From JBJXFK01 sp046155505 (GTDB taxonomy: Bacteria; Planctomycetota; Phycisphaerae; UBA1845; Fen-1342): 21,898 bases of DNA. Location of the stretch: the NCBI GenBank assembly GCA_046155505.1, contig JBJXFK010000319.1, positions 1-21,898 on the forward strand. The letters run 5' to 3'. Below are positions 14,952 to 21,898 of this stretch, one piece after another. Position 1 is the stretch's first letter. Each line of letters begins with the position of its first letter. The position numbers and the translations under genes are program-made. The notes beneath the pieces are model-generated. The model saw only the letters and a program-made list of their open reading frames with translations. It did no database searches and was not told the origin of the DNA.

Positions 14952-15387
14952 TCGTGACCGGCAACGCCGGCTCATCCCGACGATCGCGCCTTGCAAGATT
15001 GGACGCCCGCGCCAATACCGTTTGGCGCCGCATCGAGTCTTTCAGCATTCTTGAAAATACGCTACGCGGGGACCTAACGATGCGATTCCCAGTCCAGTCG
15101 GCGGAACGTCATCGGTGAGGAGATCGCGCGCACTTCCCGCTTCAAATAGCCCAGACTCTCCTCGCGAGAAGAAACTGGCCTGCTTCGCAATCGCGCCTCG
15201 GCCCGCGATAAAGCAGCAGCTACCGGGCGCGTAATGCACATCCCAATTCACACTCCGGAAAGCGTGAGGCTAGGCTCTCTCTGCCCATCGCGCTAACATC
15301 CAAGCGAAGGATGTCGGCCGCGCGATGTGAAATGCGAAAAAGCACAAACAGCCGCGGCGTTTTAGCACGCGAATTGAGGAGACAATG
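14952..15387. other. Non-coding stretch, 436 bp
   Basis: No convincing gene is seen. The short frames on both strands (for example 14834-15118 plus, 15042-15251 minus) are compositionally like shadows. Just after the previous stop, CCGGC-AAC-GCCGG (14958-14970) is a small hairpin without a U-run. The last 15 bp contain the GAGGAG ribosome site of the next gene. Confidence 0.5.
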
Positions 15388-15600
15388 ATGCCGGACCAAC
15401 TGCAAGCGACCAACTGGCCTGATTTGGCGATCGGACTCTACGATCGGCTCACCGGGCGCAGCGCTGAGATCACGTACGAATTTTCTGACATGCACATCAA
15501 GATTCCCAGCGGGACGGGAGCCAGCGCCCAGCACGCCGAATGGGTTCTGAGCGGGACGCTGAAGATTCGCACGCGCGATCTTGGCAAATCCCCAAACTGA
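15388..15600 (+). CDS. Small conserved hypothetical protein, 5' part of a probably split gene
   Basis: From the second ATG (15388; GGAG 6 nt upstream, against only 3 nt for the ATG at 15385) the frame gives 70 residues: MPDQLQATNWPDLAIGLYDRLTGRSAEITYEFSDMHIKIPSGTG, then AEWVLSGTLKIRTRDLGKSPN. It looks like a genuine beta-rich protein with no recognised family. It ends abruptly at TGA 15598-15600, and a protein-like frame continues at once in the -1 phase. One extra A in the AAA run at 15586-15588 would join both parts as DLGK-IPKLSVVGRLEGTLDG. The gene is therefore probably frameshifted by mutation, sequencing error or, less likely, programmed shift. Confidence 0.6.
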   Translation: MPDQLQATNWPDLAIGLYDRLTGRSAEITYEFSDMHIKIPSGTGASAQHAEWVLSGTLKIRTRDLGKSPN

Positions 15601-15602
15601 GT

Positions 15603-15854
15603 GTGGTCGGTCGTTTAGAGGGAACGCTCGACGGCCGACCTGTGATCCTCATCGCAGATGGCAAAGCACTGCTCGTCCGACTCTCGGGCCTTCGTGGTGC
15701 GCTGACCTTGCGCCGCAGCGCCTCAGCACTGAGGTCGGTCCTCGGGCTGCTGACCGCAACCGGCCTGAGCCTCAGATTGAAATTGGCCTTTCTGCCGGCG
15801 TTCACGGTGAGCCCAAGTTCATTCGTCTGGACGAGACTTCTGCTGCCGCGATAA
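15603..15854 (+). CDS. 3' part of the split small conserved gene
   Basis: The frame, open from ATG 15540, becomes protein-like only after about 15590: LSVVGRLEGTLDGRPVILIADGKALLVRLSGLRGALTLRR, then helical ALRSVLGLLTATGLSLRLKLAFLPAF and an end VSPSSFVWTRLLLPR. If it were an independent gene, GTG 15603 directly after the previous stop is the only coupled start, but it lacks a ribosome site. ATG 15540 would add about 20 residues that are merely the upstream gene read out of frame. I favour a single gene of about 155 aa, broken at 15586-15590. The hydrophobic, R/L-rich end could be membrane-associated. Confidence 0.5.
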   Translation: MVGRLEGTLDGRPVILIADGKALLVRLSGLRGALTLRRSASALRSVLGLLTATGLSLRLKLAFLPAFTVSPSSFVWTRLLLPR

Positions 15855-15983
15855 GAGCGACATGAGCGGCACGGCGGCGGTGACAATTCAGGGCACGTCG
15901 GTCGAAACGGATTGGCTCGATCTCTCTAACCGCCGCCGCGCCTGCGGCGAGCCGGCTGAAGTCTTCTTTGAAGGAGGTTGCCC
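15855..15983. other. Short intergenic region with GC hairpin and strong ribosome site
   Basis: CGCCGC-GCCT-GCGGCG forms a 6-bp GC stem at about 15933-15948 and is followed shortly by a T-rich CTTCTTTG. It may be a weak terminator for the split gene. AAGGAGGT (15971-15978) is a perfect anti-Shine-Dalgarno match and fixes the next start at GTG 15984. Confidence 0.4.
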
Positions 15984-16439
15984 GTGGCCGTTACGACCGA
16001 AGAGATCATCGCCATGCTGAAGACGTCGTACTGCATGGAGATCGAGACAGTGATGAACTACCTCGCCAACAGCATCAACCTGGATGGTGTACGGGCGGAG
16101 GAGATCAAGAAGGCGCTCGCTGCAGACATCACAGAGGAACTCCTTCACGCGCAGCAACTTGGCAAGCGGATCAAGCAGCTCGGCGGCGTTCTGCCGGGCT
16201 CGGCGGATGTGGCGGTCGGGAGGCAGAAGCAGCCGCCGACAGACACAACCGACGTGATCAGCGTGATCGAAGCTGTCATCGACGCGGAAAACGGCGCTTG
16301 CGCGCAGTATCAAAAGCTGATCTCAGCTGTTGAGGGTGCGGACTACGTAACTCAGGACTTGTGCGTTCGGCTGCTCGCCGATGAAGAAGAGCATCGGACG
16401 CAGTTCAGGGGCTTTCTGAAGGAATACCGCAATAAGTAA
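15984..16439 (+). CDS. Ferritin-like / bacterioferritin-type di-iron protein
   Basis: From GTG 15984, 5 nt after the perfect AAGGAGGT, the protein has 151 residues; TTG 15978 would lie inside the ribosome site. It is a four-helix ferritin-like protein. Metal-site candidates are Glu19/Glu21 (YCMEIETVMNY), Glu52 and His55 (EELLHAQQLGKRI), Glu102 (DAENGACAQYQKL) and Glu134 with His137 (DEEEHRTQF). Two ExxH motifs on the second and fourth helices are typical of di-iron proteins. Length is close to bacterioferritin (about 158). Such proteins oxidise and store iron or limit Fenton chemistry, which fits a photo-oxidative setting. It stands 46 bp before the SDR-DUF2867 gene. Confidence 0.85.
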   Translation: MAVTTEEIIAMLKTSYCMEIETVMNYLANSINLDGVRAEEIKKALAADITEELLHAQQLGKRIKQLGGVLPGSADVAVGRQKQPPTDTTDVISVIEAVIDAENGACAQYQKLISAVEGADYVTQDLCVRLLADEEEHRTQFRGFLKEYRNK

Positions 16440-16451
16440 AGGCCAACCATC

Positions 16452-16485
16452 GAGCGCGACCGCGTCCCCTGATGGGGCTGCGCTC
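16452..16485 (+). promoter_or_regulatory. Two-part hairpin covering the start of the SDR-DUF2867 gene
   Basis: GAGCGC (16452-16457) pairs with GCGCTC (16480-16485), and CCCC (16466-16469) pairs with GGGG (16474-16477) around TGAT. The right arm abuts the ATG at 16486 and covers the only G-rich ribosome-site-like sequence. It could lower translation initiation or attenuate read-through from the ferritin gene. Seen by eye only. Confidence 0.3.
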
Positions 16486-18021
16486 ATGTCACATCGCGGG
16501 ACCGTCTTGGTGACCGGCGCGACGGGCTACATCGGCGGACGCCTGGTTCCCCGGCTGCTCGACGCCGGCTTCCATGTACGATGCCTGACCCGCGAGCCAC
16601 GGAAGCTGGAATCCCGGTCCTGGATCGCACGAAGTGGAGTCTCTGTTGCTCTCGGCGACGTCGGCGATCGCGGCGCTCTAGAACAGGCGATGACCGGGTG
16701 CTCCGCCGCCTACTACCTTGTTCATTCCATGATGTCGGCGGGCACGGCTTACCGCCAACGCGACCGCGAGCTGGCCCACAGCTTCGCGGCCGTCGCTCGC
16801 TCTGCAGAACTGCCGCGGATCATCTACCTGGGTGGTCTCGGCGAGACGGGCGACGGCTTGAGCGATCATTTGGCCTCACGGCGCGAGGTCGAAGCCGCGC
16901 TAGCGTCCGCGGGGATTCCCGTGACGGTGTTTCGCGCGGACATGATCATCGGCTCAGGATCGGCGTCCTTCGAGATTCTGCGTTACCTCGTTGAACGCCT
17001 GCCGATCATGGTCACTCCCCGTTGGGTCAGCACCGAGTCGCAACCGATCGCGGTCAGCAACGTCCTCAACTATCTGGTCGCGTGTATGGATGCGCCAGGT
17101 ACGATTGGCCGAACCCTCGACATCGGCGGGGCCGACATTCTGACCTACCGCGATATCATGCACGAGATGGCGGGCGCCCTGGGGCTTCGCCGGCGGCTCA
17201 TCATCCCCGTGCCGGTGTTAACGCCGCGCCTCAGCTCGCTCTGGATCCACCTGGTCACTCCCCTGAGTCACCAGATTGCACGCCCGCTGGCTGAGGGGTT
17301 GCGCAATCGCGTCGTGTGTCGCAATGACGATGCCGTCCGACTTATGCCGCAGCGGCTGCTGACTGTTCGCGAGGCGATCCGGGAAGCCGTTTCGTCACGC
17401 CGCGCCGATGGCGTTGAGACGGCCTGGTCCGACGCCGGCGTGCTCCCCGGCGACCCGGATTGGGCGGGCGGCAAGACCTTCCTAGACCGGCGCGAAGTCG
17501 AGATCGCGGCGCCGGCTTCCGTCGTATTCGCGGCGGTGTGTCAGATTGGCGGGGGACAGGGCTATTATGCGGCAGATTGGCTATGGCGAATTCGTGGCTG
17601 GATGGACCGGCTTGTCGGCGGTCCCGGGCTTCGTCGGGGTCGGCGGCGTGCCCAGGTCGTTGCATTTGGGGAAGCGCTCGATTTTTGGCGTGTGACGGGG
17701 ATCGACCCGAACCGCCGGTTGGAGCTGCGGGCCGAAATGAAGCTGCCCGGCGCCGCTCAGCTCTCGTTCGAAATCGAGCCGTTGGACGGGGTCGCGTCGC
17801 GATGCCGTCTAGTCCAAACGGCTCGCTTCAAACCGAAGGGGTTGTTCGGGCTCGCGTACTGGTATGCGGTGTTGCCTTTACACGGGATCGTGTTTCCCGG
17901 AATGTTGCAAGGAATACGCCGAGCCGCGGAGAAGATCGTGGCTGACTCTGTCGGATGCCCCCAAGACGTTCAAGAACGCGCACAGTTCGAACCGCCGCCA
18001 GCGCCCAAGGACACGGGATAG
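16486..18021 (+). CDS. SDR (NmrA-like) NAD(P)-binding protein fused to DUF2867
   Basis: This 511-aa protein starts with VLVTGATGYIGGRLVPRLL (7-25), an atypical/extended SDR NAD(P) site (GATGYIG, 11-17), followed by RCLTREPRKL and YYLVHSM. The Rossmann part runs to about residue 290. The C-terminal half (about 335-490) has the pattern of DUF2867: FLDRREVEIAAPASVVFAAVCQIGG, GYYAADWLWRIRGWMDRLVGGPGLRRGRR and a final YWYAVLPLHGIVFPGMLQGIRR. Such fusions are common but of unknown function. Known SDR relatives act as redox sensors or reductases. No strong ribosome site is seen before the ATG, where a hairpin lies. Confidence 0.9.
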   Translation: MSHRGTVLVTGATGYIGGRLVPRLLDAGFHVRCLTREPRKLESRSWIARSGVSVALGDVGDRGALEQAMTGCSAAYYLVHSMMSAGTAYRQRDRELAHSFAAVARSAELPRIIYLGGLGETGDGLSDHLASRREVEAALASAGIPVTVFRADMIIGSGSASFEILRYLVERLPIMVTPRWVSTESQPIAVSNVLNYLVACMDAPGTIGRTLDIGGADILTYRDIMHEMAGALGLRRRLIIPVPVLTPRLSSLWIHLVTPLSHQIARPLAEGLRNRVVCRNDDAVRLMPQRLLTVREAIREAVSSRRADGVETAWSDAGVLPGDPDWAGGKTFLDRREVEIAAPASVVFAAVCQIGGGQGYYAADWLWRIRGWMDRLVGGPGLRRGRRRAQVVAFGEALDFWRVTGIDPNRRLELRAEMKLPGAAQLSFEIEPLDGVASRCRLVQTARFKPKGLFGLAYWYAVLPLHGIVFPGMLQGIRRAAEKIVADSVGCPQDVQERAQFEPPPAPKDTG

Positions 18022-18210
18022 CGGACATCGTCGCGTTCGACGGACCTTTGCTGGGCGTGGTCTGCTAGCGTGGATTGGCGGAGGACCGGTCGAGATCGTG
18101 GTTGGCGTAATCGCGAACAAGTATGCCCACCGCCTTCCGGCCACCGCCGCGAATCCAAGATGCGCGGCATCGAAATCGGGCACGACTCGACCACACGCAC
18201 ATTGGCGAAC

Positions 18211-19125
18211 ATGTTGCAGGCAGTCTTTCTCAAAATCCGAAACGCCTGGTTCCGAGCTAGCGGCTCGCAGCAGTCGCTGTACGCCGCAGGTGTCCTACTT
18301 ATTCTCAGCGGGGCGTTTCATGTCGGCGTCTGGGGAGCGTCTGAGCGCAACTGGGAGGGCCCTCTATCATGGCGCAAGCCGATCCTATTCGGTCTCTCCA
18401 CCGGAGTGACATGCTTGTCGCTCGGTTGGGTCCTCGGCTGGCTGCGCTGGGGTAAGACCGAACGCATCATCGCCGTCCCGACGGCGATCGCGGCCGTCGT
18501 CGAAGTCGGGTTGATCACGCTTCAAACCTGGCGCGGCGTCGCTTCGCACTTCAACGTAACTACACCATTCGACACCTTCGTGAATTACGCAGTCGATGCG
18601 CTGATTACCTTAATCACGCTCGCGATTTTCGCTATGACGCTCCGATCATTTGGGCCACTGCGGAAGCGCAATGCGCTACCGCTTGGTGACTTGGCCTTGG
18701 CAATCCGGTTTGGAATGGTCTTGCTGTCCTTAGGTTGTTTATTTGGCTACTGGATGCTGTGGTACGGCGCACGGCAAGTTGGGGCAGGGCAGCCGCCCGA
18801 GGTCCTTGGTGCAGCCGGTGTTGTTAAGTTCGTGCACGGCACGCCAATACATGCTGTGCAGGCTTTGCCCATTTGCTGCTGGCTGCTGTCGTATTTTTCC
18901 GTAGGAGTCCAGGCGCGTACCCGTGCTGTCGCGCTGCTCGGGATTGGATTTGGGCTGCTCACGCTCTTCGCGGCGGTTCAGACGTTTCGAGGTCGGGCAC
19001 GCGCCGACTTGGATATGTTGTCTGCCGCAGTTCTGGCCCTTGCGGCCCTCATGTTCTTGGCCCCGCTCTGGCTAGCAATGTCCCGGCGATCGCCACGGCG
19101 GCAGTCAGCGCACGCCCGCCAATGA
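18211..19125 (+). CDS. Conserved multi-TM membrane protein, about 304 aa
   Basis: The frame opens at ATG 18070, but the first 47 residues are basic and low-complexity. I prefer ATG 18211 (MLQAVFLKIRNAWFRAS); 18160 is also possible. None has a clear ribosome site. About seven to nine hydrophobic segments follow, with the conserved-looking loop WEGPLSWRKPILFGLSTGVTCLSLGWVLGWL and WRGVASHFNVTTPFDTFVN. I recall similar hypothetical membrane proteins in actinobacteria and others but know no function. The SHFN and HGTP histidines in or near membrane segments could bind metal or haem; this is only a suggestion. It is the last gene of the cluster. Confidence 0.75.
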   Translation: MLQAVFLKIRNAWFRASGSQQSLYAAGVLLILSGAFHVGVWGASERNWEGPLSWRKPILFGLSTGVTCLSLGWVLGWLRWGKTERIIAVPTAIAAVVEVGLITLQTWRGVASHFNVTTPFDTFVNYAVDALITLITLAIFAMTLRSFGPLRKRNALPLGDLALAIRFGMVLLSLGCLFGYWMLWYGARQVGAGQPPEVLGAAGVVKFVHGTPIHAVQALPICCWLLSYFSVGVQARTRAVALLGIGFGLLTLFAAVQTFRGRARADLDMLSAAVLALAALMFLAPLWLAMSRRSPRRQSAHARQ

Positions 19126-19530
19126 GCCCTCCAGCAGCGCGTCGAACGCCCGTCTGTTCTTCTTTCGGACAAGAATGACGCGTGTCAACCTGCCCCCGCC
19201 CACACCCCGCGAGCAAGTTCAGCCGGACCGGTTCACAATCCACGACGGGATGGGCCCGGGTTGGCGGTCGGACTCGTACGGCACGAGCCCATGTTCAAGC
19301 GGACGCGCCCGCCTCCGTTCATCGCGCGCGAAAACGGGAATGGTGACGGAAAAGTCGACAGACGCGTTCGCAAACTGTTCGCATTGTTTCCTTGCACTAC
19401 ATTTCGGGTCGATTCAGCACTACTTGGGGCCAGTCATCGACCCAGTCGTGTGCCTCCGAGTTTCCATAACTCGTGTAATAGAAATTGATTAGCGCCATTC
19501 GATGCAGACGGCTTGTAGTGCCTGACCGAT
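19126..19530. other. Non-coding stretch between the cluster and the tRNA fragment
   Basis: I see no supported gene. The small frames (19175-19492 plus and others) are not protein-like. The stretch ends where the tRNA-Gly 5' half copy begins. Confidence 0.5.
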
Positions 19531-19568
<38 letters not shown>

Positions 19569-19618
19569 CGTTGTCGTAATTACATCGCTGGCAACTACTT
19601 ATGAGCGATCCGCTTATG

Positions 19619-19658
19619 GCTTAGGTAGAGCAGCCGCTGAGGCTTGCTCTACATAAGC
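19619..19658. repeat. Inverted repeat (hairpin), copy 2
   Basis: GCTTAGGTAGAGCA (19619-19632) and TGCTCTACATAAGC (19645-19658) pair with one mismatch around a 12-nt loop. The stem shares GTAGAGCA/TGCTCTAC with the hairpin at 490-527, while the loops are unrelated. It lies in the same order relative to the tRNA half and the CAGC-N7-GCTG block. Confidence 0.8.
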
Positions 19659-19723
19659 ATCCCAATGAGGCGCATTCTACCGCAGAATTCGCAGTTTGAA
19701 AGCAGCACCAGCCCTGCTAAGCA

Positions 19724-19739
19724 CAGCTCGAAAAGCTGG
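19724..19739. repeat. CAGC-N7-GCTGG block, copy 2
   Basis: CAGCTCGAAAAGCTGG is identical to 594-609. It lies 104 nt from the hairpin arm CTTA (19620), the same distance as in copy 1 (490 to 594). The outer C of the left arm is A here. Confidence 0.7.
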
Positions 19740-19992
19740 CGTGCGTTGCAGCCGCCCTCGCACCACCTGCGATAGGCGCGCGAGCCGAAGACCACGTACG
19801 CGCGACGGCACAGCCGCGAGTCGGTTTGTGATACAGCGACGGGTTTTCGCGGCGGGCGTCGGCTATACGAATCACCTTGCAGGCGCACTACAGCGCCGCG
19901 GCGCGTTGGGACCATTGAAGCGTCAGGAGACGCAGGGTGTATGCCGGCCGGCGGCTGGACCACGCCAGGCGACTCAAGCAGCGGAACTCGAG

Positions 19993-21897
19993 CTATTCAG
20001 CCCCGGTCGGCGTCGCTTCCGTAGCGACTTTGAGCGACGTGGCCAGCACCACCTGCAGCGCGATCTTGCGGTTGATCGCATCGAGCGACGGATCGGTGCG
20101 AAGTCGGTCAACCACGCTCGCCGGGTCCGTCAGTTCTTCGAACAGCTTTGCCACCAGCGGTTCGACGATCCCCAGCGCGGCCTTTCTTGCCTCGCCGGCC
20201 TGTACGCGCGTTCGGATCGGCTCTGGTTCCCAGATACGGACCGTGGTGTCGCCGGAGCACGACACGAGCCGCTGGCCAGCTTGGTCCCAGTCGAGGAAGC
20301 CGATGTGTCCCTCGTGCCCACCGAACGCCGCGACCTGATCGAATGTGTTCGTGTCCCAGAGGCGGATGACGCGGTCCAGTCCGGCGCTCGCGACGCGCGT
20401 GCCGTCGGGGCTGAAGGCCACGGCGAGGATTTCCATGCCGTGACCGGACGGGGCGCAGATCGGCCGGCCCGAGTCCGTTCGGTGAATGCGGAGGATGCCA
20501 TCGAAGCCGCAGGCCGCGAACCGCGAGCCGTCGGCACTGAGCGCGAGCGCACGTGCGGGGACGCCGATCCACCGGACCTCCCGGAGAGTATCGAGCGTCC
20601 GCGTATCCAACAGGAGCATCGGCAACTCACGTTCGGCCGCGTCACCCGCATCTCCGGCAAAGGGCACCAGCGCCAATGTCTGACCGTCGGGTGATGGGGC
20701 GGCGCTCCAGCCCGAAGCGCGGGCAAGTGCTCGAGTCAAGATCGTCTTACCTGAGTGGGCGTCCATAAGGTGGACGCGGGACATCCCGGCAGTGACGGCC
20801 TCGGATGAACCCATGATCACCGATCGATCATCCGAACCGAACATGACCCACTCGGGAAAGTGCGGCGACAGGGCTGAGAAAACCAGTTCACCCGTCGTCA
20901 GGTCGATCACCTCTGTCCGGCCCGAAGAATCTTCGTGCGCGTTCGAACTGTCTCGCGACCGTTGGACGCGAAACCTTCCGATTGTCTGGATTGCTATAGC
21001 CGCTCGCCGCCCGTCTCTGGAAACCGCGAGATGCGTCGCCTTGTCGCCGACCCGTCCCGCATGAACACCCACCAGATCGCCCGAATCGGCGTCCCATAGA
21101 CGTACCATCCCCTGATCACCGTTAATGCCATCCCAGCCGCACGAGATGATCAGACCGGCGGGGTTTCGGGGTACGAAGCGGGCGCAGCCGACGATGTTGG
21201 TATGCCTGCGGAGCACGGTGGTTTCTTGGGCGTCGAGTTGCCAGACTCGCAGCGTACCGCCGCGCTCTTGTGCGGCGACCGCTCTGCCATCGGGCGAGAA
21301 CTTCACCGCTGAGTTGAGCGGCGACTCATTCGGGTACGTGCCGAGTAGTGTGCCGGTGGCCCGATCCCAGACGCGCACGGCGCGATCTCGGGCGACGGTG
21401 GCCACGAGTGACGCGTCGGGCGAGAAGCAGACGCCATCCACGCGGAAGGGATGCTGGAGCACGATCGACTGCGGGACCGACGCGCTCAGATCCCAAACTC
21501 GGGCGGTGTCATCGTCCGCCGCTGACCCCAGCCAGCGATTGTCGTCAGAGAACTCCATGTATAGTACTGTGCTGGTGTGGCCGAGCAGATTCTTCGTTTC
21601 CTTCAGCGATCGCGCATCTGCGACGTGAATAACGTCCCGCGGGTCACTTCGTGCCCACAGGGATCCATCCGCGCTGAATCGCTGGCGAAGGAACGGGCGT
21701 TCAATGTGCATCTGTGCAAGCACGCCGCCCGTCGCGGTGTCGAGCAGCCAGATGTGATCAGGCGACGTCACGTGGAGCCGCGCACAATCGGCACTGATCG
21801 CCATTCCAAATTCGGGATGCGCTGGCAGCGTTACATCAACACCTCGGATCTGCTCGCCAGTGCGGATGTCCCAGGTTGCCGCATGCGCAACCGGCGG
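19993..21897 (-). CDS. WD40-repeat protein, 5'-truncated by the window edge
   Basis: The frame runs from the window edge for 634 residues to the TAA. The Met at 21804 is not the start, because upstream codons continue a WD40 blade (ATWDIRTGEQIRGVDVTLPAHPEFG). At least seven to ten blades are visible, with typical ends ARVWDLS, VRVWDRATG, LRVWQLD, VRLWDADSG, IRLWDTNT and VRIWEPEP, and GH at blade starts (GHTSTVLYMEFSDDN, GHGMEILAVAFSPDG, GHEGHIGFLDWD). The helical tail (EPLVAKLFEELTDPASVVDRLRTDPSLDAINRKIALQVVL) is one I recall from planctomycete WD40 proteins that often carry an N-terminal Ser/Thr kinase. Whether a kinase is present here cannot be seen. It lies outside the tRNA-half repeats and so marks the probable ancestral flank. 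Confidence 0.92.
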   Translation of the reverse strand, partial: PPVAHAATWDIRTGEQIRGVDVTLPAHPEFGMAISADCARLHVTSPDHIWLLDTATGGVLAQMHIERPFLRQRFSADGSLWARSDPRDVIHVADARSLKETKNLLGHTSTVLYMEFSDDNRWLGSAADDDTARVWDLSASVPQSIVLQHPFRVDGVCFSPDASLVATVARDRAVRVWDRATGTLLGTYPNESPLNSAVKFSPDGRAVAAQERGGTLRVWQLDAQETTVLRRHTNIVGCARFVPRNPAGLIISCGWDGINGDQGMVRLWDADSGDLVGVHAGRVGDKATHLAVSRDGRRAAIAIQTIGRFRVQRSRDSSNAHEDSSGRTEVIDLTTGELVFSALSPHFPEWVMFGSDDRSVIMGSSEAVTAGMSRVHLMDAHSGKTILTRALARASGWSAAPSPDGQTLALVPFAGDAGDAAERELPMLLLDTRTLDTLREVRWIGVPARALALSADGSRFAACGFDGILRIHRTDSGRPICAPSGHGMEILAVAFSPDGTRVASAGLDRVIRLWDTNTFDQVAAFGGHEGHIGFLDWDQAGQRLVSCSGDTTVRIWEPEPIRTRVQAGEARKAALGIVEPLVAKLFEELTDPASVVDRLRTDPSLDAINRKIALQVVLATSLKVATEATPTGAE

Positions 21898-21898
21898 A

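Larger units (their letters stand above)
19569..19992. other. Diverged duplicate of the tRNA-upstream region, non-coding
   Basis: This stretch carries the second hairpin and the 16-nt block. On minus it also holds GCGAATTCTGCGGTAGAATGC (about 19692-19672, two parts), which resembles the tRNA-Gly D-arm region (AATTCAGTGGTAGAATGC). Open frames on both strands have no recognisable protein pattern. It ends at the stop of the WD40 gene. Confidence 0.55.

Noticed and set aside
19696..20694. 332-codon plus-strand frame near the right end
   Set aside because: Mostly antisense to the WD40 gene; no protein pattern and no ribosome site.
21802..21804. Met codon as the true start of the WD40 protein
   Set aside because: The frame is open to the window edge, and upstream residues (ATWDIRTGEQ) are a WD40 blade end, so the start lies outside the window.

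Overview
The window most likely comes from a member of the Planctomycetota. Three things point there. The first is a truncated tyrosine-type integrase at the left edge whose N-terminus matches the pattern common in planctomycete genomes (YRLHKP..GLAVVRLSGRDIYLGKYG). The second is a large WD40-repeat protein at the right edge with the C-terminal tail seen in planctomycete WD40/kinase proteins. The third is an ISAzo13-type ('Rhodopirellula-type') transposase. All three rest on recalled family patterns, not a search. Base composition is GC-rich throughout.

Layout. Positions 1-256 (-) hold the integrase start, followed by its probable promoter and a palindrome, then an intact tRNA-Gly(CCC) at 376-447 (-). 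Positions 449-830 are non-coding but structured. A small hypothetical gene lies at 831-1235. Then comes a long cluster: Fe-S-type photolyase and a BAAT-type thioesterase on the minus strand; divergently on plus a D-lactate dehydrogenase, an SDR, a CDA-fold deaminase, two micro-membrane proteins and an FAD oxidoreductase (its 3' end hit by an ISAzo13-type element, about 9157-10450). It continues with a hypothetical protein, a four-TM protein, a renalase-like oxidoreductase, GTP cyclohydrolase I, a BLUF blue-light sensor and a degenerate M48-like membrane protein. After a mostly empty stretch come a split small gene, a ferritin-like protein, an SDR-DUF2867 protein and a multi-TM protein. Positions 19126-19992 are non-coding and hold a copy of the 5' half of the tRNA-Gly. 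The WD40 gene (19993 to the right edge, minus) closes the window.

How the genes fit. Photolyase, BLUF sensor, FolE, flavoenzymes, SDRs and a ferritin-like protein suggest a light/photo-oxidative-stress module: repair of UV lesions, light sensing, pterin/flavin and nicotinamide redox chemistry, iron control. That reading is inference from gene company.

The most unusual signal is structural. The whole module lies between the intact tRNA-Gly and a 38-bp exact copy of its 5' half, 19,120 bp away. The copy starts exactly with the 7-nt anticodon loop. Both sides also share a strong hairpin and a 16-nt block at identical 104-nt spacing. The 16-nt block has the same CAGC-N7-GCTG architecture as the tRNA anticodon arm. 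This looks like a tRNA-integrated photoprotection island or the scar of one.
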